A program made the translations under genes and the position numbers. A stretch of 64,000 nt of DNA from Lytechinus variegatus. Its lineage: Eukaryota; Echinodermata; Echinoidea; Temnopleuroida; Toxopneustidae. Below, one piece after another: positions 22,925 through 33,600 of the stretch. Within the stretch, counting starts at the first letter, position 1. Each line of letters starts with the position of its first letter. The stretch lies in assembly GCF_018143015.1 (NCBI RefSeq), contig NC_054754.1:19967094-20031093 (forward strand), read 5' to 3'. A model generated the notes under the pieces. The model was given only the letters and a program-made list of their open reading frames with translations, ran no database searches and had not been told where the DNA came from.

Positions 22925-23360
22925 ACACACCAGAACGCACATACACTACACACTAAGAAATAAAGGTTCAAAATTGAACCCCGAAAGGTTGATGCAAAAT
23001 CAGCACACTATGTGTTCAAAAATTGAACCCCTGATTTGGGGTTCAAAATTTGAACCCTGCGGTTTGGGTTCATTTTTGCACCCTGCGGGTTCAAATCAGC
23101 ACCCCTAAATTTTAAATTGAACCCCTAGGGGTGCAGTTTTGAATCAGCAGGGTGCAAAAATGAACTCCAATCGTGGGGTTCAGTTTTTGAATCCCAAATC
23201 AGGGGTTCAATTTTTGAACCCATAGGATGCTGATTTTGCATCAACCTTTATTTCTCAGTGTGTACACACCAGAACGCAATTTCACTACACACCAGAACGC
23301 ACATACACTACACACCAGAACGCACATACACTACATACCAGGACGCACATACACTACATC
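22925..23360. repeat. 23-bp tandem repeat split by an inserted fold-back
   Basis: Units of ACACCAGAACGCACATACACTAC are found at 22928-22950 and, three or more times, at 23263-23360. The segment between is the inverted-repeat element 22950-23261. Confidence 0.75.
22950..23261. repeat. Fold-back MITE, ACACTNAGAAATAAAGGTT ends
   Basis: Left ACACTAAGAAATAAAGGTT and right AACCTTTATTTCTCAGTGT. The interior is a series of GGTTCAA/TTGAACC words on both strands (GGGGTTCAA, TTGAACCCC, TGATGCAAAATCAGCA). The 312 bp could fold nearly end to end. Confidence 0.8.
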
Positions 23361-23936
23361 AAACAGGTGGTTGAAGACAATTTGTGGTTCTAGGTTTCTT
23401 TTTGCTGACACAAATTGGCACAATATGCTTTAAACTGAGACCGGCATGTGCAGCGAAAATTGTCGAGAGGCGACAGTTTGTGCAATTCTCCACGGGGGGT
23501 GACAATTTGTGCAGAGTCGACATTTTGTGGCGCAACAGACAGTTATCACAAAATAAGATTGTAACGTGGGTAAGATCTAAAATCGATGAGAAATAAGATA
23601 TAAATTCGATAATAATTAAGATCTAAAATCAATAATAAAACTTTATTCATTTAAATGTAATATCTGCATTTATAAATAAAATTTTGTACAGAGTAAGGCA
23701 TGGAGATTCGTGAAAAATGTAATAAATATGCATCTAAATAAATAAACGTGTTATATATTAGCACTGAAACGCGACAGCTGGAAAACCCCCGGCAGTCTCG
23801 CCTGCACTTCGCAGTTCAGTATATGAGCACTGTTTGACATTGGAATATCAAACAAGTTCTCTTTCCATTTACCCTTTGAATTAAAAATACATTGATCCAA
23901 GACAATGAAGTGGCAGTGGCATCGGCCTAGAAACTT
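23361..23936. other. Non-coding spacer
   Basis: No exon recognised. AT-rich from 23560. Confidence 0.4.
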
Positions 23937-25000
23937 ACCGCTCTTTCACACTGTAAACAAAAACCGTAATTTGAATCATGAAACCAGAGAAAAAATAATA
24001 ATGCTAATGACGAATTTTTAGCACGTGTGAAACCAAACTAGAACAAGATAAACGCTAATCACAATCATGAATTCAAATTCTACTCCGGAGGTGAATTCCA
24101 GTTAAGTTTTACTCAAATTACGGTCCCGGGGGGCCACTTACATTGACGAGTGGATACCACGCGCGACCCCAAAAACACGTAAAAAGGATGTCCTTTTCAC
24201 GATAGGGCACGTTACGTACGTAACGTGAAAAGGGTGTCAAAAACACAAAAATAATGAAAAAAGGGTATCTATTTCGCTAGGAAATTTACGTGTTTAGGGT
24301 CGAATTTGCGGGGATGATAAAATAAAATTAAAATGTTTTATAAAGGATGTCCTTTTTGCCCCAACACTACGTGTTTAGAGTCCTATTTGCGCGCGGTGTA
24401 GAAGGTTGGGTCGTACTAAACCAAATAAGGTAAAGCCGACAACCAAAGGACCCGTAACAATAAAACATTCCTGTACTTGTTTAGGGGTTCATTTCAGGGA
24501 ATATTTGCCAAGAGTATCGTTTTGTTTCCAATACTTGTCAAGGGTAGGGTTTCACACGCCAATACTTGTTAAGGGGTGCATTTTCAGAATATGGAAATTA
24601 CGTGTTTAGGGTGCTTTTTGAGACCCCATGGTCGCGCATGGTATCCACTCGTGAATGGAAGTGCCCCCCCCCCCGGGATTACGGTACAAATTTTAAGTGT
24701 GAAAAACGTGACCTACAAAACATCTTTTTGGGGCGGAGATTACGTCTCCTTTCAAGCACTTCCGTCACGGAAATTCCGTGACTTCCGTGGTAATACAATT
24801 GTCATGCACAATACAATTGTTATGTGTATTTCCGATACAGTGCTTTGATTGACAAGGCACCAAAGACACATTTCGCCTTCGCTCGGAAATTCGAATTCAA
24901 ATCACAGTTTTCGAGTGAGCGTGTGAAAGATCTGATAATTTTAAAGACGAATTGCAATCATCATTTCAATGATTAAAGATTCACGTGTGAAAAGGCCCTT
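23937..25000. repeat. 1.06 kb element with CTTTCACAC ends, host of a nested insertion
   Basis: Left GCTCTTTCACACTGT and right ACGTGTGAAAAGGCCCTT. The interior right part matches 773-1030 in inverse orientation and the left part matches 17520-17710. A second element at 24124-24677 sits inside. Confidence 0.7.
24124..24677. repeat. Nested inverted-repeat element with 7-bp target duplication
   Basis: Left TCCCGGGGGGCCACTTACAT and right TTCCATTCACGAG-complement text (ACTCGTGAATGGAAGTGCCC). The inner arm word is GTGGATACCACGCGCGACC with its near complement GGTCGCGCATGGTATCCAC. ATTACGG flanks both sides (24117-24123 and 24678-24684). The interior is built from repeats around GTGTTTAGGGT and AAGGATGTCCTTTT. 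Confidence 0.75.
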
Positions 25001-26046
25001 AGTCATGTCCATGCTCCTTTTACACAAGCTTCATGGAATATGGAAACAATACAATTAATGTTTCCGAAATTAGAGGAAAGCATATTTAATTGCTAATATA
25101 TAGAATTATAAGTTCATTGATTTCAAACGACTTTTGACCTTGAATAGGAATGACATTTATTTGAAATAATCCATGACACTCAATATAACATCTTACACAA
25201 GTTTGATCTATTTAATAGATGTATATGCCCATGACAAGTCCATCGTTTGCACGTTGATATTCTCCAAAACGGAATGATTGTTGGTGGTTCTTGGTAGCAT
25301 GATCTTCAAGTGAGAAAAAAGATACAGTACTTTATTTTGGGAATTAGTTATAAAGTGATGCTAACCACTCATTCATATGTAAACACTTTGAAGATACACA
25401 CCATAAGCGCTCCGAATGCTTCTTTTCTTTCATCGGATTTCGTATTAGTTGTGCGTCATGATAATACATCACACAAGACAGTACATGTGCTTGAACTGTC
25501 TATAATACTGGAAGTGTGTAGCGTACTAAAAATAAAGACGGGCCAATAACTGATCCTCGGGGGACATCCCAATCGAGATCAATCAAATTAGACAATCTAG
25601 ACTAGTTAAAGGGGAAGTCCACCCTAACAAAAAGTTGATTTGAATAAACAGATAAATATCAAACTATCTTAAAGCTGTCATAAATGTCATCGAATTCAGA
25701 TGGAAAATAAGATAGTTACGATATTCTAAAACTTCGTTTATTTTTCACAAACTTGTAATATACACATATTAGTGGTATACAGATGAGAGCGTCGATGATG
25801 TCATACGCTCACTTTTTCTTTTAAATTTCATTGCATGAATTAAACTATATTTCCGTTTGTAGATTTGATGAAAAGAAACTCTTGATTGATTCACATTCAT
25901 TTACAGCAATGGCAATTTTACGTGCTAAGGGAGGAATCAAACTTTATTTAAAGGGAATTTTTGAAATAGTTCAGAATCATGTAATAAAATGTAAAAGAAA
26001 TAGTGAATGGTTGGTGTGGTCAGTTCACTCACGTGCATACTGACCA
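25001..26046. other. Spacer with small RT relic and half a fold-back
   Basis: The minus strand at about 25535-25580 reads DVPRGSVIGPSL, a remnant of the RT motif of a non-LTR element. From about 25612 (GGGGAAGTCCACCCTAACAA) one arm of the same fold-back family as 34367-35092 is present, without a clear right arm. Otherwise nothing recognised. Confidence 0.5.
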
Positions 26047-26338
26047 GGGGCCCGTTTCATAAAACTTGCCATAGTAACAAATTTGTAATAACAGTAAAAA
26101 GCTACTGTAATCCTTCATTCTAATTGGCTTGTTGTGAATTTGTCATAGAAATAATGCATTTGTTAGTAAAAAAATTCTTTATAAAATTTAATTTGATTTT
26201 CTATGTTAATACAGTATATTGTTTGTCTTGTAATTCGTTTTATTTGTAATTCATGTTGATTTCAGTTTGTACTGCGATACATTAATTTTTTTTAAAAATC
26301 CATTTATCTATCTATCTATCTATCGAAATGGGACCCAG
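26047..26338. repeat. MITE-like segment with GGGCCCGTTTCAT end and (ATCT)n
   Basis: Left GGGGCCCGTTTCATAAAAC; right CGAAATGGGACCC after an ATCT microsatellite at 26305-26326. The inverted ends are short and imperfect. Confidence 0.5.
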
Positions 26339-26792
26339 GATGTGCATCGAACTGTTTTGTGAAATTAAGCGAAACTTAGAAATATCAGAACGTTTTTACT
26401 TAACATTCGATTATTTAAATGAAATATATGCTTTGCTTTATTTTGTTTTATTTATTTATTCAAATCAATTTTTGTAGGGATGTACATGACCTTCGAATGA
26501 TAACATCTGCTATCTCCTACCCCTTTTTTCTCTCTTTCTCACTTTTTATTTTCTCTCTACCGCTCCTTCTCTGTTTCATGTGCTCTCTGTAAACATATTT
26601 CAAATCATAATTATCAACCACTGACTTTTTTTCTAGTGTTCATCCCAGGGATTCGCAACTACCTGTAACAAATTTTCCTCCCCCCCATCATTTCCAGTCC
26701 TACTCAGATAAGATATATCTAAACGGAAATGAATATAATATCAGTCAAATATGATTTTGATATTTTAGTTACTAGGAAGATATGTGAAAAAT
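26339..26792 (-). other. 3' flank of NXPE paralogue 2
   Basis: On the minus strand the stop is followed by AT-rich sequence. Candidate AATAAA signals (AATAAATAAATAAA) lie at 26447-26460, about 335 nt past the stop. Confidence 0.45.
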
Positions 26793-27610
26793 CTACGTAT
26801 TAGCTTTGTCATGATTCGAAACGTAGGATAAAAGTTTATTGCTGAGATTTTGGACATGCGGACCCTTTGGATGTACATAATCCTTTTCAAACTGTGCATT
26901 TGTCATGTCCCAGGCATCCAGAAACCCGATATTTTCATGAGCAAAAACTTTGTTTCTCATCCTTCTATCGAGATCCCTCGCAGTCCAGTCACTGTTTTTA
27001 ATATAATGGTCAATTTTTTTATGTTCTCTTGTGTTTGCGCTTTTCCAGACGACTAAAGTTCTAGGACTCCTCTCATGCAGGCGTCGTACGGACATCAACA
27101 TGTCCTCCACACGGGCTTCGTAGTACCAAGAAGGGAAGGAAGCAAAGTGCGCCCACAGCGTCAAAACCAAAATAGTGTTCTCCCCTCCTTTAACACGATC
27201 GATCAAATTTGAGATGTACTGTATGGTTGAAACATTTGCCCACGTTGCTCTTCCTATGGGATGCCCGTGAAACTGGAAGTACAGACTAATTTTGTTTGTC
27301 TTATCTATGGCCCTTGTCGGTCCTACGTACCATTTTGGGTCCCGTTTTGACTTTGGTGAGGTTTTCAATTTGAAGAGTTTCGTGTAAAATTCGAAAAGCT
27401 GACGGATGGTAGAATCGCCGAAGAAGTAGACGGTCTTGTTCTTTAGGAGTGAGGTTGCGTGTGATCTATCAAACATCTGTAAGGCACAGTCTGCAGAATG
27501 GAAGTTCGTTCCCCAGTAAAAGCCAGCGACTTCCGGTGTTCCGAATTGCATCTTTGGTTTGCAAGATGAAAGATTTTCCAATGCACCACTGTGTACAACC
27601 GACTCTTTAC
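26793..27610 (-). CDS. NXPE paralogue 2, terminal PC-esterase exon
   Basis: Acceptor CCTTAG before 27610 on the minus strand. Begins GT completing Gly, then KESVVHSGALENL. Contains FFGDSTIRQLFEF, FHGHPIGRATW, TLWAHFASFPSW, VVWKSANTREH and KDYVHPKGPHV. Ends at the stop at 26793. Confidence 0.92.
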
Positions 27611-30600
27611 CTAAGGATTGAGAAAAATTGTTACCACGAACACTGGCAATAAGTCGGATCTAATGGAAGCAGAAAGATTCAAGGCAAATTATTGGTGAAG
27701 GGTTTTTCGCTTCCATTGAAACCAGCATATCGTCAGGCTGAAATTCCCCTTTAAAAGACCCTGACCCTACCCGAAAGTGAAATTGGCAAATAATTTACCA
27801 AAGGAAAACTTATAAAAAAAAAAAAAGCAATGTAAGGTTTATACATTTTTCTCTGCTTGTCAACTGATTATTTTTTTAAAGAAAAGCTCCAATTACCGGG
27901 TTTCGAATAAAAAGCTTTGTTTGCTTTTCAGCAGTATCAGTGACGTCAATCCGTTTTCGTAGTTCCATGGTCAATCTACGTCAATTCAATTCAATTCAAT
28001 TCTTTTATTTCATTTCCATTCAAAACATAATACAAAGTAATATAAAACAATATAAATCAAATACAATTTTACAGAAGGGCATTCTTACTTCGTAAAAAAA
28101 CCACAGTATAATATAGAGCATAAATGGATATGGAAATGAGGGGGATCCACTAAAAAGCAAAGCTTGTAAAATTGTGGATCCCCCTTGGAAAAGAAGAAAT
28201 TATAGTCGACTTACTATATGCGTACATGCATGAATTACAGGAAAGAAAAAGAGAAAAAGAAATCATATTGACGGAAACATAAATACTGAACAAATGCAAA
28301 GCTTTTCACACAAAGAGGTCTTCGTTGTAAAGGATATGTTGCGCAAGACAGGAAAAAACAGAGAGAGGGGATGACAAGACGTAGAAGACAAGACAAAACA
28401 AGAGACAGGACAGTACAAGACAACTAGTTTTTAAAAAGGAGTAAAACTAAGAATGGGAAAGGGCTGACCATGAACCAGCTTGATCTGGTGAAATAACAAA
28501 GGATATGACTGGACAATATAGATGAAAAAAGATAAAATAAAAGTGAAAAATGTAAGGATTATAATCAAGATAATGAAGTGTTAGTTCCGTTGAGAAGAAT
28601 TATAGGAATTAAGCAGGATACGTTTGAGTTTACGTTTGAATGAATTCAAGGAGACACTGTCTTTAACATTATTAGCGAGTGAGTTCCAGAATTTAGGACC
28701 GTTGAATAGGAATGTATTTTTGGCCAGTAAAGTTCTGTAAAGTGGGATGTGAAGTTCGTCAGAGTGTCTCGTGGGGTAGTTATGATAAAAAGTCAAAAGT
28801 GTCCTGTACATAGAAACAAGTGGAATGCCTCTGGCCAGAGGCGTCGATTATGGGGGGCAACTCGTTCTTCGTCTAAAATCGTGCTCAAAATGTCCACTTT
28901 TCAGATTGGAATATCAAAAAAAATTCAGCTCGCGCTTCGCGCTCGTATAATTTTTGTAACAAAAACCCATACTTTTCATGATTAAATAGGTGAATATGGT
29001 GCCGTTTTCAGTTCTAAACCTCAAAAGAACTCCCACTTCGATTTGCAATAATCTTTTGTTGGATATATATATCTTGTTCTTTATTAAAAACGTCCATTAA
29101 ACTCAAATTTTTTTTCCAGATCGAAATATCAAAATTTTCAGCTCGCGCTTCGCGCTCGCATGAATCTTCTGGTGAGATATATATATATATATACACACAC
29201 ATATATATATGTACACACATATATATATAGGCATATGTGTGTGTTTGTGTGATCGAGCGCCTTTGGAAAATTGATTCATGATTTTGCCCCCCCCCCCCAA
29301 TCTGAAAAATGGATCGACGCCCCTGCCTCTGGCCGTCTCACCTGCATCACGCGATTCAACATAGCAGCAGTGCTGACTTTGAAAACTACTATAACTCGCA
29401 TAAGATGTTCAGTGATACTTGGTTACTCTTATTTCCACGTTTTATGAACTAGACCAATACACTTACAGAGATAGAATGGTAATTCAAGAAATACCACCAA
29501 TGTGGCTAAAATTCATTGACCTCAAATGATCTGTGACCTTGATCATGTGACCTGAAACTTGCACTGGATATTCAGTGATACTTGATTACTCTTATTTCCA
29601 AGTTTCAAAAGTCAGATACAAAAACTTGCAAAGTTATGATGGTAATTCAACAGATACACCCAAATTGGCCAAAGTTCATTGACCCTAAATGACCTTTGAC
29701 CTTGGTCATGTGACGTGAAACTCATGCAGGATATTTGATGATACTTGATTAAGCTTATGTCTAAGTTTAATGAACTAGGTCCATATATTTTCTAAGTTAT
29801 GATGACATTTCAAAACCTTAACCTCAGGTTAAGATTTCGATGTTGATTCCCCAAACATGGTCTAAGTTCATTGACCTTAAATGACCATTGACCTTGATCA
29901 TGTGACATGAAACTCTAATAGGATGTTCAGTAATACTTGATTAACCTTATGGCCAAGTTTCATGAACTAGGTCCATATACTTTCTAAGTTATAATGTCAT
30001 TTCAAAAACTTAACCTCAGGTTAAGATTTGATGTTGACGCCGCCGCCGCCGCCGTCGGAAAAGCGGCGCCTATAGTCTCACTCTGCTATGCAGGTGAGAC
30101 AAAAACTAAATGACCTTTTTTTCTTGATTACGCATTTAATTTGTTTACTTCGATCACATACAGATATCACCAAAAGAATTTCCTGTATGCTTAGATTAAT
30201 GAGACCTAGAGCTTTGGACTATTTTTTGGTCATGTTTTATCCCTTGATTATGTGGCGCAGCTTTCGATACCTATCTCCGTTCAGGTTTTGTGCCACACAA
30301 TTTTTTCCCCTGACATTTAGACCAAATAAGTGCCAAACAAATAAATAAAAACATCCCAGTCAATGGCTGGAGATCTTTATCAAACAATAAAAAGTTAGTT
30401 TGAATTGATAAAGAGAATTTGAATCTCATTAATCTGGACCTGGCTGGACCGCATCCTTATTTTGGACCAAGTTCGTTCAGCCCCCGTGCTTGACGGACTC
30501 TGATCTGTGTCTGCGTAGCTATTTATATTGCCCGGTAAAGAAAACCTACTTATCTGTTTACCGGAGACTTGGCCAAAGTTCCCAATAGTTATCACTATTT

Positions 30601-33600
30601 TTTCGTGGGTAGGACTGCGCATGCTCAATACTTCATTGAGCTTGCGCAATTCTGCCTGCATGGAAACAAAAGCACAGAAAAAAATATAGATATATTTTTG
30701 TCACGTGAACACCAACTGACCAATGGTTCAATAGGAATACTTATTGACTATTCACAGAAAGTATATTATACAAACTTACCTGGCTCATGATGGACAACAA
30801 TGGTGTGATCAGATCCAGTAATCAACCGGTTACTCCTTCAGTTTAAAAAAGATATGTTATAAAGTCGATGTTAGCACTTAAAGATTGGTTTCAGTCATGA
30901 CAAATATCTTAAAAGGGAAGTTCAGCCTAACGAAAAGTTTATTCTTGAAAATGAAAAATGAATATTGGTGAAGGTTCAAGAAAATGCACAAAAAATCTAA
31001 AAGATTATTAAAATTCAATTTGTTGATATGTGACGTCATACAAGAGCAAATTCCTTTAAAATTTATATTAGAATTTGAACCATAAATTTGTACTTGCGAC
31101 GTAATGTACTGGCAACCGCCCCGTATAATATGTCATATCAAATGCATAGAACTAAATAATGGTTCACGATGACTACACTTTTCTTCTTTTAAGAGAGGCT
31201 GTGTAATAATTGTCTGTTCATATACTAAAAGTACAATAAATCCTATTTTTTCTAGAAAATGACATTTGATTTGGAGTCATAATACATGGGTAGCTGGTCG
31301 CACATGACGTCACGAATAAAAATGAAGAAAATTGTAATAACATTTTCATTGTTGGATTTTCCTTAAACCTTCGCACTCTTTTAATTATCATTTTACTCTG
31401 CTATTTTGAGAATAAACTTTTTGTCAGGGTGGACTTCCCGTTTAAAATGTGCAAAGGATTTTCTGTTTTTAGAACGCTTTATCAACAAATTATTTTTAGT
31501 GATATTACTATCCTGTACACGGATTCAAACGGTTTTGAAATGTCGCTTATTTACAGGTTAGTATATCAAACATGTCAAAAAATATGCTCACAATTCGTGT
31601 TGGTATAACTTTATTAAATGGTATCCTGTTCATGAATTCAGCGTAATGAGTCAAAGTTTGGGGGAGCGAGCGAGAAAAAATTTCGACATTATTACAAAAA
31701 TCAAATTATGTGATAGATGTTGACCTTTTTAGAAAAACACGATCATAATCATTTCACCCTTCTTCCTTTCCCTTTTCCATTTTTTTGTCAACCCCCCCCC
31801 CCCCATTTGCATGTCACTGATTTAAACGGTACTTGAAATGTCTCTTTCCAGGTAAGTACATGTAGATTAAAACAAAAATAAGCTTTGAGCGCGCACAGTT
31901 TGTATTTATTTATTTAATCTCGCTCGCTACACTCACTTGCAATATCAAGAAATGTTAATCTTAATAAAGGGAACTGTGAAAGTAAGTGACGTTATATAAT
32001 TCATTTAATTGTCTCCTGTCATTGGGTGGATACTCCTTTCAGCAAAGCCAACTTTCAAAGGTATGTACTTTATAATGTTTATTAGTCTTGTGCACCAGTC
32101 CTTCTTTCTTGACGAATTGCCAGATAGGCATGTCCCCCCATCCCACCTTAAGTGATCCTGGATCCACCCTGGCCCTCGCCTTAAAGAGTTACGATTAATT
32201 TGGTCACCCTCAGCTATTTGGAATTCCATTAATGTCATAATTTTTGCTACGAGAAATTTGCAAACTGTCCTTTGTAAATAAAAATGAAGCACAATGAATT
32301 TTCAGGAAAATCAATGAAGGTATTGAATTACATCTTATCTAGAAAGTATCAAGAACTATTTAAACGTGCAATTAGATACTGTCGTTGCTTGCTTTCCATA
32401 GTTGTGGTTGATCAAATCAATCGTAACCCTTCGTAAAACGGGGCCTTACTGGGCCCATGAACTTACCAGGTGAATGAAAGTTTATCAATAGGAGATACGA
32501 CTGACTGATAATCCACAATATGTTGCATCGACCAGTCGTCGCAGGGGAAACCTTCTGGCTTCAAACAAAACCAAGGGGTACCAGTCCTCGTGTCAGTGAA
32601 GTTGCAACTGCCATTCTGTAACCATTCGAATATTGGAGAAAGTACAAGAGAGGTAAAAAGAAGTTAAACAAATCGGAAGACTAATACTACTTTGTCGGAA
32701 TGAAAATGCAAATGATTTTATTTTTACTCACTTTAAAAGAAAAACATTGATATAAAATGTAGGCCAATGTTGTTGATGTTCTTGAGTACACTGGGGCCAA
32801 TAAATTTCTCAGGTCGATTTAAAGCGGGGTTACGTCACAATTATTGTCGACGCACCAACTGTCGACAAAACATGGACCTGCATGGCTATGAGGGATTATC
32901 TATTGTTACTGGGGGTGCAGTGACAATGCTCAGCACCACCAGTAAAACAATAGAATAATAATCCTCGGTGGACAGGGCCATGCGACAAAGACTTTTGAAA
33001 GCTAGCCTCTCTCAAAGACGGACATTAGATAATACCATTGTCCTGATATTGAATTTTCTCTATATACATTGTTCAGTAAAAGATGTGAAAAATAAGAGAT
33101 TGTGATAAAGTGCAGGGATAGATAATGGACGTTAAAATTTCGGCCCTAGAACACATATGAAAAGGTGGATTTTGCCTTTACACCCAAGCGGGAAGGAAAA
33201 GTGATGGTTAAACAGAACTATCTCCACAAATACTTCTGTTTCTGTTATGGAAACTCCCGTACTATTAAACTCAGCAGGACAGCGCTTTGCTGGTAAACGG
33301 CAAGCTGGTAATTTACCAATACCTATAATATGAAACATTTTACGTCAAGGTTAATCAGGCAGAGTGGCCTACCGTCAGTCTGAGTTCTCAGACTTCGTGA
33401 ATTCTATTCATCTTTATTTTCTTTTTCGACGATGTCTTGAAAATGCGTCATTATTGTCTCTTCTCAGAGAACAGGATATCATTACGAAGTGTAAATAAAA
33501 TGTCGATTTTTGTGGAGATAATGGCAGGGCAGGGATTTGAACTTACAACAATACTGCTATGACTTCAATGCTCTAACCACTAGACCACTATATGCAGTAC

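Noticed and set aside
29335..30100. CRISPR-like array
   Set aside because: The units are long, diverged and contiguous without unique spacers, in a eukaryotic context.
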